A stretch of 64,000 bases of DNA. Origin: Schistocephalus solidus. Taxonomy: Eukaryota > Platyhelminthes > Cestoda > Diphyllobothriidea > Diphyllobothriidae. The translations under genes and the position numbers were made by a program. The stretch's first letter is position 1. Each line of letters opens with the position of its first letter. Positions 44,802-56,330 of this stretch are shown here, piece by piece. Below the pieces are notes generated by a model. That model had not been told where the DNA came from. It did no database searches and saw only the letters and a program-made list of their open reading frames with translations. The stretch is taken from assembly GCA_017591395.1 (NCBI GenBank), contig WEDG01007643.1, positions 24,596 through 88,595 of the forward strand, read 5' to 3'.

Positions 44802-45631
44802 GTAAGATTTGGATATCTGGTAGAACTTAGATGACGACAAAAGCTATCGTATGGGATTTTCAGTCGACTAGTTTTACTTTATTTAATGTGTCCATCTTGG
44901 ATAATAAATATTTATTCGAAAACATTGACAAAACGTTAAAACTGGCTACACCCTTGTGAATAAGATGAAACTACATGGATCTCTCCTCAATTATGTCTAT
45001 AAAAACGGAAATCGTAAAATATTTTTTTCAAACGTTGTGGTAAACATTTCCACGGAATTCAAAACAGGTGAATGTTTTAAAAGAAAGGTAGGTATTTTGA
45101 GGCAAGCATCGGCAACAAAATTCATCAAAGAAAGTTCCATAAGTGTTCTGGATTCGATAAGCATATCTAAATAACATGAATGTCAAAGAACATGGTATCA
45201 GCATGGCAGTTCCGGCTTATTTCGTCATCCGACAGCCATACCGAAACGTGAATTACTGCTTGCATTTGCAATTATTCAAAGATAAATGTATTTAAATGAG
45301 ATGGCCGCCCAGAACCCACATAAATGAAATGACGGTACAATGCTCAAAAAGTATCTGAGCTTGTCGAAATACAGCTAAAAACAGATACAAAGAAGCAAAC
45401 GGCCTCACATATATCTTACGCTCACAAGTTGAATACCCTTAGAACAGGAATCGCTAACGATGAAATTTATTGTCGTTATCCAAATTCCCGTTTTGATGCC
45501 ATTTAGTAAACTAGGAAATCCGTATTTACACGGTCATAAGTAAGCGGTAAGGAGACGAGACCATATATTTCAAGTAGTATACACACAACGGACCTGGATT
45601 TGTATTCACCAGGGATAATATTTGATTGCAG
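44802..45631 (+). other. Possible intron with an unassigned 72-codon reading frame
   Basis: An open frame at 44956-45174 (MNKMKLHGSLLNYVYKNGNR and onward) is the only coding candidate. A decayed minus-strand SINE core fragment seems to lie at 45185-45245. Nothing else is recognised. Confidence 0.3.
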
Positions 45632-45831
45632 GTGACGCCCTAATTTGTACAGGCCATGCATTCCTGGAAGAAATGCACTCAGATAGCCATGTATCTTCAC
45701 CATATCGATTAAGAAGCCACATAAATATTTATCAAAGTAAATTCAAATGCACACAGCCAATCAAGCCGGATGACACTATATGCTTAACACGATTTAGTGC
45801 AAATATTGCCAAACTTAAGAATCTTCTTTAG
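45632..45831 (+). CDS. Candidate last exon of a small gene, unknown product
   Basis: After a TTTGATTGCAG acceptor, two bases and then 66 codons are open to a TAG at 45829-45831 (DALICTGHAFLEEMHSDSHV ... ANIAKLKNLL). A poly(A) signal AATAAA follows at 45887-45892, about 55 bp after the stop, which supports a real 3' end. Three cysteines are present in the frame. No family is recognised. It lies on the same strand and in the same AT-rich setting as the gene at 59539. Confidence 0.45.
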
Positions 45832-45886
45832 TTATTTGTTCATGTACGCACCCTTAAATCTGAAACGAGCTGGAGCCACATTCGAA

Positions 45887-45892
45887 AATAAA
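45887..45892 (+). terminator. Poly(A) signal of the candidate gene ending at 45831
   Basis: Canonical AATAAA 55 bp after the stop codon. Confidence 0.45.
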
Positions 45893-45904
45893 GCATTAAA
45901 GTTT

Positions 45905-46035
45905 AAAATTGAAATTATTTCCTTGATTATTCTCTGGAGTCCATAACGGAAACTACATAGAGAACGCAGAGGGACCCACTGAGGAGACGAACGTTGCTGC
46001 GTCCACGCAGCAGCAGAACATTGGCGAAACATCAT
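45905..46035 (+). repeat. Copy of the dispersed repeat seen at 36.5-37.2 kb
   Basis: TTGAAATTATTTCCTTGATT and ACATAGAGAACGCAGAG, AGCAGCAGAACATTGGCGAA correspond to 37060-37190. It leads directly into the SINE array. Confidence 0.6.
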
Positions 46036-47065
46036 GCCCGGCCACACGGCCATTCCGGTCTCCTTGTCTTTGTCTGTTCCACATTCAACATATGCTACAT
46101 GTCGCTACTCGACTGCCTGTGAGTTTCTAGTTTGAGTTCCAGGGCACAACGGAACATAAATGTTCCTTAAGCAGATCGGTGAGCCACACACTATCATCAT
46201 ATTCCGATCGCAAACGACGAAGCAACGAGCCCGGTAGAGCGTTCAATTCAAATACCAAAGGTCGCGGGTTCGCATCCAGGTTTTCCACACTTGGGATTGG
46301 GTATGACTGGCTGATGTCGGCTTATAAACCAAAATGGCCATTCCGGGCTCCTAGTCTTTGTCTGTTCCACATTAACAACATATGCTACATGTCGCTATGC
46401 GACTGCCTGTGAGTAATCAGTCCGAGTTCTAGGGCACAACGGAACATAAATGTTCCTGCTCGCTGAGCCACACTATCATCATATTCCCGATCGCAACCGA
46501 CAAAGCAACAAGCCCGTGGCTCAATTAAAGAGCGTTCAACTCAAAACCAAAGGTCGGGTTCGAATCCAGGTGTTTCACTCTGGGGTTTGGGTATACTGGC
46601 TGATGACGGCTAATAAGCCAGAAATGGCCATTCCGGTCTCCCTTTGTTTGTTCGTTCCATATTAACAACATATGCTACATGTCGCTATGCAACTGCCTGT
46701 GAGTACTCTAGTTTGCGCTCCAGAGCACGGAACATACATGTTTCTTAAGCAGATAGGTTCCACACTATCATCATATTCCCGATCGCAACCAACAAAACAA
46801 CGAGCCCGTGGCTCAATGGAAGAGCGTTCGACTCAAATACAAAACGTCGCGGGTTCGAATCTCAGGTGTGCCACACTTGAGATGTGACTGGCTAATGACG
46901 GGTAATTAGCCAGAAATGGCCATTCAGTCTCCCTTGTCTTTGTCGGTTCCATTCCATCATATGCTACACGTCGCTTAGCGACCGCCTGCGAGGGCTCAGT
47001 CTGAGCTCCAGGGCATTAAAACATATATGTTTCTACGCAGATCGGTGAGCTTCACACTTTCATGA
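46036..47065 (+). repeat. Tandem array of SINE units (subfamily 1), about 3.6 copies
   Basis: Four successive subfamily 1 SINE bodies lie head to tail, with tRNA-like heads starting at 46226, 46509 and 46801 (spacing 283 and 292 bp). A headless unit comes first, at 46036. Each unit ends with GGTGAGCCACACTATCATCA followed by a CGATCGCAACCGACAAAGCA joining sequence before the next CGAGCCCG head. Only the last head has a nearly complete tRNA-like structure; its B box reads GGTTCGAATCT. The joining sequence is shared between units, so the array arose by tandem duplication and not by separate insertions. Confidence 0.85.
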
Positions 47066-47079
47066 TCAAAGCCGGTACA

Positions 47080-48075
47080 ATTAAAGAAGGAAATAAAAAT
47101 TTGAGAGCACAAAGATACCTAAAATGTACGGTCAATAACAATTCACAAACAGGGACTACTCTGCAGCCAATCTTATTTATACGAAAATCACCCTTTCATC
47201 CCATTTCCAAATGGCTGATAAAAAACTTAGTTCACTCGAAAATTATCTGGACCCTCAAAATTATAAAGACCGTTTTGAATTTGTTGGCGCTATAAAGAAA
47301 AGAAACGATGGTCAACAGAGGATGCTCTCGCTAGACGTAGCATCACTGTTTACCAACTTAAATTTGATAGAAACCATAGACTACCTCTTTAATGCTATTC
47401 AAGACATGAAAAACCAGATAGGTATGCCTGTGAAAATCCTAAGAGAACTTCTGATGTGATGCGTAAAATATCAGTTCATCTGCAATTACTATTTTTACAA
47501 GCAGATATATTGTGTAACGATAGTTCACCGCTTGGACCGTTTCTCTCAAGGTTTTCCTGGGATTGCTCTAGAAAACGTGTCTTATGTGCACCATCGATGA
47601 ACTTGACTTTTAGGTTTGGTACGTCGATCATATCTTCTGCTTGATTGATAATAACGACGAAAAGGCGCCCTGGAGAGGAAGTTTAATAGTATGTATCCCT
47701 CTCATTTATGTTCTGTAGACTGCAAGGTGTAGAACGACATCGCGTTTATCGATTTCCTGGTTCAATGGCTAGAGGATAGATATATAAAACGCAGAGTATT
47801 ACGAGGAAAAACCTTGATGGGACGACGCCTGAAGATAGCAATTACGAGCGCGTTCCCCGCGTTGAACCTATGAATATTTGTTACCAGCTCTCCCCTCTAC
47901 GCCCAGGAAGAAAAAGAAGACCGACAACCGTTGATGGCCACATCAATGCGTATTGACTAATTCACTTACTGTTGTGAAGCAGGATACATTGGCCTTACAC
48001 CGAGGCACCTGGAAAAGAGGGTACGTGGACACATATCTGCTTGGTTAGGCAAAAGGTGAAACGACATCAATCTCG
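47080..48075 (+). pseudogene. Penelope-like element, decayed RT plus GIY-YIG remnant
   Basis: The plus strand encodes, in changing frames, RMLSLDVASLFTNLNLIETI (47318-47400; the PLE RT motif A region, with the LDV.SLFTN signature), then SPLGPFLSRFSWD (47526 onwards; related to the MGSPLGP motif), and later EAGYIGLTPRHLEKRVRGHI (about 47978-48040; a GIY-YIG piece). The LDVASLFTN segment identifies a Penelope RT. Internal deletions and several frameshifts make it inactive. Confidence 0.75.
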
Positions 48076-48119
48076 AGTTCTATTATCGCGTATATAGTTG
48101 ATACATATCACCGCGTTGG

Positions 48120-48439
48120 CCCTAAAGAAGCCTTTCAGTTTGTTAACCAGATACCGGCCAACGTCTCTAAAGGCCTATGCTAACGAGTGCCTGCGACAGC
48201 CGGAGCAGTGTCCAGACGCTTACAAGCCCATAAATGTAATGTACGAAGACGCCTGTACAGGTGCATTCACTTCCGTGGCTGAAAACGACTTCAGGTGGTG
48301 CTCACACTACGTCCCACCCCCTGACAGCAGTTTTTCGCTCCGGATACTTGAAATTAATGATCAATCCCCATCCTCAACTGTAACACTGGCCATTCGCACA
48401 GCCACAAATAAACTTATACACGTTGACTGCGCGATGTAG
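48120..48439 (+). CDS. Candidate 3' exon, cysteine-containing protein of unknown function
   Basis: After a possible acceptor CCTTTCAG (ending at 48140), a frame stays open for about 99 codons to a TAG at 48437-48439. The product has YANECLRQPEQCPDAY, YEDACTGAFT, FRWCSHYVPPPDSSFSLRIL and VDCAM, with five cysteines and an amphipathic end. The residue pattern looks protein-like, but no family is recognised and no poly(A) signal was found close by. It directly follows a PLE remnant, so an origin within that element is an alternative. Confidence 0.35.
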
Positions 48440-49535
48440 GCGGTGTGTAAAAGATCAATATTAACGATTAGACGTTTTTAAACTCTGCTGAAACCTCAAA
48501 GTTTAATTTTCTTTGTAATTGTACCGGGCCGATGATAAATTACCGAAAAGAAATGTGTACAGATTTGACATTTTTCTAGTTTAACATGAGAATATTCTCA
48601 GAATTAACAACATTTTGTTTCAGTTAGTTTCGCTGTTAATGTAACGGGTCATCTCAATCCACGGCATAGGTTTCGCCTGAAGAAGTCAAGGTCGAATTGT
48701 TTTGAACCTAGGCTACATGAATATTAAAATGTTTGCAAGGTCTACTTTACGCACGCATCATAAACGAAATTCATGTTGGTCTTTGCGTAAAAGCATCTGT
48801 GCAACATATTTCACCCATTTCACTGTTCATTCGCTTTTATTAAAGCGAAAAGCATAGTTATGCTTGCATGATCGAGAGAATTTATAACACGTTATCAAAT
48901 GGAAGTAAATCCTTAATATCTATTTCTTCCTAGAATGATACAGTTAATGCTTATTTGAAAACCCCATGCATTTGTTTGCAGAGCAGTGGGTTAAATTAAA
49001 GATACCCGCACAATTTCTATTCATACATATTCACTGCTCCCTGAAATGTATACCTTGACAGATTAGATGGCGTTGACCTCATACATTTTGCTTATCAATT
49101 AAACTAAAATTTAACATCACAGCAAGGTTCAAAATTTGACACAATTTGACTGTTTTGTTGGCACTTTTATGACCTACTAACATCACAGAAACAGCAGACA
49201 GCTGGAACGGGGCCACACCTCATCAAAAGCAACCGACAGACAATTCCCATGACTATTGCGATAGAAGGTGCTTGGGAACATGTCATTTAAAGTTCACACT
49301 ATCGGTGGTATAACCGAGGGCTAATGAAATTACCCTGTGCACATACGCCGTGAAAAAGCAGGTTTCTTTTATTCAAGTATGCACCCATTAGTGATTGTTC
49401 GCATATAAGTAATCCATATTCATAGTTTCTTACGCAACAAAATTTCAGATATTTATTTTGTTAAAAAGGCAAACGATTTCTTATTCTTAAACCCATGGGT
49501 ACTAAAACTACGGTACAGAACGCGAAGAAGACGCG
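48440..49535. other. AT-rich stretch without a gene
   Basis: No open frame of note and no repeat shared with other parts of the window. Confidence 0.5.
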
Positions 49536-49539
49536 ATCA

Positions 49540-51135
49540 CTGGAACATGGCCCGTGATAGCCTGACGTTTCGGATGCTTCCTAGAACCATCACTTGATAC
49601 AGTTGCAAATGGGGGTAATAGGAGGCGCAAGGTGGCTGCATTTATAGGGCGTGGTGGCCAAGCAACTGCACGCCTACCTTCCTTGGCAGATAATATTGAG
49701 CCACGAAATCATTGCACTTATAAATCAAGTGCGTCCAGAAAACCGTGATCTAAGCTGTTCACAGCACACGCAGTATTGAGTATTGCAAGCTGTTTTTATA
49801 AAAAAAATCTGCAAAGGTATTTGCCATTACATCTATAACTTTATTCTAATATTGACACTCAGCCTAAATCTTTTGCCACTGTAGGGCTGCTGGCAGTCCT
49901 CCGGGGGTAAGTGTAAACGTGCGATTGTACGAGTGGGTCCCGTAAGCGCAGTGTGTTGAAGCACTTTTGTATCGTTTTCGGACACGACTGCTTTTGTGGC
50001 CACTCAGGATTTGGCGGGCACTGGTGGCCTATCTATGAGCCGTCGTTTTCAGGTCCCTATGAGGTTTTCGATGGACAAGAACGCCTAAGAATGGCAATTG
50101 GTTTTTGTCAGGGAAAACAGAACTCAGGCTGTCAATTATTTCTTTGACCATTTGCCACTCGATGATGTCGAAGGTATCAAGGACATACCGAGTCCAGAAT
50201 TTCGACTTTTAAGTTTGCAAAAATAAGGTTCTCTAATTTTTGGACTACTGCCCGTTGCGATGAAGCCCTAGAGTGTCGGTCTCATTAGCTCGTAAGTTGT
50301 TTCTTCGAAAGTGAAAAACACATTAAGGTAGAATTTTAATATTTGAATATAATGTCTCCATTTCACCTATTTGTTCGTCTCTTTGTACCTGCTCTCGAGC
50401 AGCTCTTTAATGGTTTGGACTGCCAGGCCATGTAAGATCAAGCGGAAAAGAGAGGTGACATCGGATGAAACTATTACCTCATCCGCAGTATGTTACACTC
50501 CCTGGAGCTGCTCCAGGAATTAAGTTGCTCAACAGACAATCGTGGTTGCGTCCGAGGTGAGCGACCACAAATTTTGGAAAAGCCATTTCGCCAGATGTAA
50601 TTTTGGTGCACCGCGATATGACACGTTTGGCAGGGGGCATTTCGGACCTGTGTACTTTCGGCATTTTTCAGAACCTTGCAGCGGCCGCGTCTGTTGGTTA
50701 AATGGTCAGTCGTACCAGCTTAGTTATTACCTTGTTCTTTTGAATGTCGGCCACTGCCTTTCGAGTTTCAACACAAACTTCTTAATCGGTTCATCGTCAC
50801 ACGGCAGGTAAGCCTGATTGTCCTCCAGTAAGGCGTTGGCTTCAGCAATTAGATTGGCACTCTGTGTTACCACTTGGCTCAAAACCCCGTTGTATTTGCG
50901 CAGTAAAATATTGCAGTCCTAGAGGAGCGCCCGAATCATTCGCCTGCTATGTTGTGTCACACGCCATTTCGCCAGACTTTTGTTCAACGGCTGCTTGTGA
51001 AACAAGCTTTTTGGTAGCGCTTGATTGTCAAGGCATCTAAAGAGGAAGTATATTTTCGCGCACGTTAACGACAGATGCTGGGAAAATATTTCCCAAAGGC
51101 ATGCTGACTCAAGCGCTTCGCACCCGAAAGTGTTG
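49540..51135 (-). pseudogene. Penelope-like element, decayed, with N-terminal region and 3' end
   Basis: The 5' part on the minus strand encodes KIYFLFRCLDNQALPKSLFH, then KQPLNKSLAKWRVTQHSRRM and, below 50880, ANLIAEANALLEDNQAYLPC. This resembles the region before the RT in PLEs. The middle (50150-50700) has only weak RT resemblance and many stops. The 3' end at 49540-49620 has the shared PLE terminus with a hammerhead remnant. The element is full-span but heavily decayed. Confidence 0.55.
49558..49602 (-). ncRNA. Decayed hammerhead-like motif
   Basis: On the minus strand GTGATGG replaces CUGANGA, stem II is weak, and CATCC-GAAACGTC-AGGC is kept (49578-49562). Only the 3' half of the core is conserved. 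Confidence 0.45.
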
Positions 51136-51136
51136 C

Positions 51137-51533
51137 CAACAGAAGCGAAGATGCGCAGTCCTGGATGCAAACGAGAATAAAAGGCAATCACGGAAACTAT
51201 GGTTATATTTTACCGCGCATCACCGTTTGTAAGGTTGAAAGGATTAAGTTTACTTTGGAATTACTAAAGATTTCAAATTTGCGTGGTGGGGGGGAGGAGG
51301 TGGCAGGTGGATATCCTCAGTCATCGTACTGCTTGATGAGGAAGGCGGTGTTTCACCCTTGGGGATCATCTTTCGCCTATATACCGCGCCCGTGGTGGAG
51401 AGGTGGAGGGCGGGTGATGGTTTGTTTGCAATTTGATCGGAAGTAGGCGTTTACACGTTGGCGGTAGACGTCAGTACCGATATAAACTGAAACTGCCGTC
51501 TTCGGCTGTAAACCGTGTTTGCGATCGCACCTG
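51137..51533 (-). mobile_element. Penelope-like element 3' part, split by a LINE insertion
   Basis: Plus-strand text AGAAGCGAAGATGCGCAG, AAACTATGGTTATATTTTAC and TCCTCAGTCATCGTACTGCT follows 21075-21510 closely, so this is the 3' end of the same PLE family on the minus strand. It breaks off at GCGATCGCACCT (51531). The matching continuation, CGCACCTGCAGTTCAAGAGT, reappears at about 56338. The 50 bp that hold the hammerhead in the 21-kb copy are missing here. Confidence 0.8.
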
Positions 51534-52429
51534 AAGACACGACGACGACAGTCTGTCCGTCGATTTCGACAAGGTCAAACGTATGCTGCACACCAGGTGG
51601 TGCAGGGTCGGTGACTTGCGCGTGAATTAGTTATAAGTGATAGTAGCCTTGCGTTGCAGCTACCACACACTCTTGTCCTCCTCCACCTTGGGCTGGTGTC
51701 AAGACAGAGTCAAGAATACTGGAGATAAGAGAGGGCGCAGGTGGCTCACGTGGCCGGGGCTGCCCCTGGGCGTACCACCACACCTGGCTCGGATTCCACG
51801 CAGTGGGAGTGCAATAAAGGCCACATTATGAAGGAGTCCTGAGATCCTGACTCTAAGTCCGCCAGTCAGCCACTCCACACAAAACACACATTGGGCTGAC
51901 CACGCAGTCTTAATTATCCCGTCAGTTGGCAACCTTTCAAACCACGTATTTTAGCGTTTCGGGACAGTTTCAAGGGCGTCAGATTGTTAATAGTGAGGAA
52001 AATGCGCTAAGCTGTCGACCACACTCTCTCCCCAACCCTCACAATCAGACCACTGCCAGTAAGTTTTCTGAGATAAGAATGTGTGCATTGGCTGACTGGT
52101 TGGCATACCCGCGTGCCACAGCAGGACCGGCCCCCATAACGCACACGCCAGGATTTAGTATCACAGGGGATAGGGAGGAGCCATCAACGTCCGACTCCCA
52201 GTCCACTGGTCAGCCACTCAACACACACAACGAATACACTGGGTTGACGGCGTGGTCTGGTGAATGCTTTAGATTGACAGACTTCCAAGCCATGGTATCT
52301 ATGAAACGGTGATTTTATCAGGTGCATTATGACGATTGTGAGGGTGTTATCTATGTACTGGTGCACCTAGTGTGCGCTGATTCTGCATAGCTTCCGGTAA
52401 TTTACCACAGGTTGTCGTAGATGCGCATG

Positions 52430-52900
52430 TGTCCTAAAAGGCCCATGCTGTATGTAAATATGCGGGAGCATTGAGGGCAGTGGAGATGGGCACGGCGACT
52501 CTATGTCGGAACCCCAGACAATGGTTCACCAGCCTTCGTGCGATGGATTCGCAGGTGACCGACCAGGCCGATGCGTGAGGTGAATATGCGGTCGCATTGA
52601 GGACAGTGTAGGAGAGATTCCCCATCGTTGATTTTGGTGGTTGTAGTGAAGGCGGTGGTGGTTGCGTTGGTGGGGATAACAGGCGATGAGTATTGGGATG
52701 TGGTCTCTATGATGGTGGGATTAATGGAATTGATGCCAAGAGTGAGGGTGAGGGAGTCTGAAGGAAGTTTGGTAGAATTTGACGTGGAAGTTGGAATTGT
52801 TGGATTGTTTGTGCATTGCGTCCGAAGATGTCCAACCAAACCGATTCTCGCAATAAAGATGCGTTGACAGCGCAGGCATATTGGCAGGGCCTGGGCATCG
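52430..52900 (-). pseudogene. LINE copy 2 zinc-finger tail
   Basis: 52839-52501 encodes MVGHLRTQCTNNPTIPTSTS, then CPQCDRIFTSRIGLVGHLRI with a C-terminal H and the linker AGEPLSGVPT. The upstream finger (52860-52900, ...CQRIF) is in another frame. Same finger type as 365-1268. Confidence 0.78.
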
Positions 52901-53556
52901 ACGGTGTTTATCCGGGGTGCAAATTACTTTTATGCCGCTCTTTTAAGACTTTGCGACGAAGATGCGGTTGGCCTCATAGATTTCTGAACCAGTCTTCACG
53001 GATCTTCTCCAGGCCGGTCTATCCTGGGTGACGTCCTCCCAGATCACTGGGTTGATTTTCAGTTGCTTCAGCGATTTTTTCAAAGTGTCCTTGAAGCGTC
53101 GTTTTTGACCTCCCTTTCGACAAGCACCCATAGCAACATCGCCATAGAAAATTAATTTGTTTGTCGCTCGTCTTCCGTTCTTACCAGATGGCCAAAATAT
53201 CGCAGTCGCACTTGCCTCAGCATGGCGTGGATGTTGAGGATTCCGGTACACTCAATACTTCCTTGTCAGGGTATCCTGTCTTGCCATCTTAGCTTTAGTA
53301 GTCTGCGGAGGCAGCTGAGATGGAAGTGATTCAGCTTCCTGGCTTGATTCGAGTAGATGGGACAGGTCTCTGCTCCTTAAAGGAGTGTCTTCAAGACGAC
53401 AGCCTTGCACATCTTAAGTTTGGAGCTCAGGTAAATACCGTTGCAATTCCACACGGAGGCTTGCAGCTGGCCGAGGGCCTGAATGGCTCGTCATCGATTC
53501 TCGTGTTGCGTGACAACGTGCTTTCTAGATAAGTGAAAGGTAACCACGTTTCTGAG

Positions 53557-54600
53557 TTAAGCACCGTTTACATTGATTCGGGGAGTATTGAATTCCACGC
53601 TGGGTGGCGGCTGGTGCATGACAACCGTTTCGGCTGTACTGATTGTTAATCCAAAATCGTCGCACCCTTCGGCGAAGAGATCCATGCTCCTTTGCATGTG
53701 CTCCTCCGTCCCAGTGTTAAGGACGCAGGTCATGGACTGTACCAGTAGACACGCGCGTTGAAGCCTGCATACACCGACTGTTGAGAAGGTGTCCATCAGT
53801 TCTGTAGGCGATGCGGATCCCAAGCTGCTCATCACGGTTGGCGTCCATCAGTATAGAGTGAACATGATACTGAACAAAGTGGGAGCCAAAAAGCAGCCCT
53901 GCTTCACTCCGTTGGTCACTGCGAAAGCTTCGGGTACCGTCCCATTGTCAGTGACGTGCACCGTCATCCCGTCATGAAGCTGACCACACCATGTGCGTGA
54001 ACCGCTCAGGAAGGCTGACATTCTGCATGACTTTCTACAGTCCGTCGCGATGCACCGTGTCAACGGCTTTCGTTAGATCCACGAAGGTAGTGTATAGATG
54101 AGTTCTTATCTCCTGGCACTTCTCTTGTAGCTGGTGGATGGCAAATATCATGTCGGTTGTACCGCGGTGTCGGCGGAAGCAAGATTGGCATCCGGGGAGC
54201 AGGCCCCTGCTCTAGGTGACCGTTCAGACGATTGAGAAGGATATGGGTGAAGATGTTCCCGGCAATTTTGAACAAAAATATGCCTCATTGATTGTCACAG
54301 ATTTGCCGGTTCCCCTTTTGTTTGTAGGGGTGGACGATGGTCGCGTCTTTAAAATCCTGAGAGCCTTGTCCTTCGCGCCACATTTCCTGGAAAAGTGTTA
54401 TGAGTTCTGCCATCAGCCGCGGCCCACCGTGCTTGTAGACTTCCGGTGGGATTATGTCGGATCCCGGTGCTTTATCGCTTTTAATCTGCTGCCCAGCCCG
54501 GATAGTTTCTGGTAGGGAAGGCGGCAGATCCAGTTCATTGTTCTTGTCCATTTGAGGGAGGCGGTCAAAACAGCATCTGAAATGGCTGATGAGCAATTGA
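53557..54600 (-). pseudogene. LINE copy 2 reverse transcriptase, active-site box deleted
   Basis: The minus strand encodes GPRLMAELITLFQEMWREGQ (54596 downwards), a GTVPEAFAVTNGVKQGCFLA segment (54000-53920) and MQRSMDLFAEGCDDFGLTIS (53700-53650), all matching copy 1. Where copy 1 has VHDLLFADDCSLNT this copy has VQSMTCVLNT, so the FADD box is lost. Several frameshifts are present. Confidence 0.82.
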
Positions 54601-55065
54601 GGACACTCCTAAAGTGCTCGGTCCAGCATTTCAGAATTTGCGATTTCTCTGCCAGCAGTGTTGTGCTGTCAGAGCTGAGCTGGCCATAGATGGCCTTTAT
54701 GGATTTTAAATGTATTTCAATTTATTGCGGTCCGCATACCCCTGGATTTCCTTAGCCTTTCCGGATCCAGCCATGGCGTCCTGCATCTTCCGCAGCCATT
54801 GCCGTAAAAGGCGTCTGTGGTGACGTCCGTCCGAAGGTTCATGTAGGCTTTGTTTAGTTCATTTCTTCTTCGCAAGTAAGTTGCTGATGCTGGCGTCATT
54901 GTCGTCAAACCAGTCCTTGTTTTGATGGCGTGCGTGTCCGAGGACTTTGAGGGCGGTGGACTGGATGATATTTCGCAGTTGGTACCATTGTGTTTCCACG
55001 GTGCCGTTATTATGTGGAGCATGCAAGTTCTCCAGTTTCTCGGTTATTTGGTTGCTATAATCGAA

Positions 55066-55870
55066 TCAGTGAGCAGGCAAATGTAACAAAATAATAAATA
55101 ACTTACCAGGCGACCTCTTACCTTGGGGCCTTCGTCGATGTTGCATTCGGAGCCTCATCTGGGAGAGGACGAGGCAGTGATCTGTCCCACCATCGGCATC
55201 GCGGATCATCTTGATTACCAGCACGTCCTGTCCATCTCGCCTCCAGACAAGAACATAGACCAGGAGCTGCCAGCGCGGCAACGGAGGGTGCATCCACGTT
55301 GCCTTCTCCCGCGTCGAAAGGTGGAAGAAGGTGTTGGTCAGCAGGAGGCGGTGTTCTGCACACGTTCGCAGAAGAAGGAGGCCGTTATCATTACAGCAAC
55401 CGAGACCGAGTGGACCCAGCACTACCTGCCAGACAGCGTTGTCCGTCCCGACGCGGGCGTTGAAGTCACCAAAAGGCAGTTCACTGTCCACTTTCGGCGA
55501 GATGCGTACAGGTCCACGTAGAATTTGTCCTTCGCCGCATCAGAGCTCGTCATTTGGGGGAGCGTAGGCACTGATGATGGTGGCGAAATGGCTCCCATAA
55601 GGAGGCAGGTGGGAGGCCAATCAGGCGATCATTAATACCCTGCGGAAGACAGGGTAGACGTCCAATGATGTCGTTCTGTATAGCAAAGCTGACACCAGCA
55701 TCGCGTCGATCTGCCTTTGGCCGGCCGCTCCAGATAAAGATTTAGTCGGCATCCACCTCCTCCAGCTGACTCTGCTTAGAGAATCAAGTCTCGCTGAGAG
55801 CAGCAATGTCCACCTTGTAGCGCGTCAGTTCCCGAGTGACAAATGCCATCCTCCGTTCCACCTGGATGCT
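55066..55870 (-). pseudogene. LINE copy 2 endonuclease domain, frameshifted
   Basis: It keeps [12 protein letters not shown] (about 55475-55440) with the catalytic Asp, unlike copy 1. The first half (55806-55560) and the segment around [18 protein letters not shown] (55345-55290) are in different frames. It resembles APE-type retrotransposon endonucleases. Confidence 0.8.
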
Positions 55871-56330
55871 CCTAGAATTGTCTAAAACGAACGAAAATTA
55901 CTGGCTGCTTGTGTGGTGGACTCCACACGAGCAGCCTGGAGGGTATGGCGAGGGCGATGGGGACGGGGGTATTTTTGTGGTTTTTGGAGTTTTGCGACCA
56001 TGTATTTTGAGATCTGCGATCCACGGCCAGCTGCAGAAGACGTGATAGCTCCAGCCTTTTGTTTATGGCACATTTTCTAGTCCCTTCCTCCGCGAGGAGG
56101 GACCGCAGTGCTGTCCCTAAAATGGGCTGCTCGGACATCCCAGACGGCTGCCGAACTCCACTTTGTTCATGGTTTTTGTTTTTTGAGTGGAGAGCGGCCC
56201 GAGTTAGCTGGAGCCGACTACGGATTGCTGTCGCCCCACCGTAGGACTTTTGAGAGAGGAGAGTTTGGAAGTTTTTGGAGTCAGACATCACCGGTTGTGG
56301 AGGCACACAACACTGGAGACCCTACGTGTG

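Larger units (their letters stand above)
51534..56330 (-). mobile_element. LINE copy 2, inserted inside a Penelope-like element
   Basis: It has the same family and orientation as 1-4790: 5' part 56330-55900, endonuclease 55870-55066, RT 54600-53557, later RT/linker 53530-52945, zinc fingers 52900-52430, 3' untranslated part to 51534. It is about 4.8 kb long. Part of the 3' region (51835-51950) resembles 52150-52300, so the untranslated end contains an internal duplication. Similarity with copy 1 stops at GGAGACCCT, exactly at the PLE junction. No clear target-site duplication was seen. Confidence 0.85.

Noticed and set aside
46801..46872. Possible true tRNA gene
   Set aside because: The tRNA-like head is followed by the SINE core and repeated in tandem; the acceptor stem does not pair well. 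It is a SINE head.
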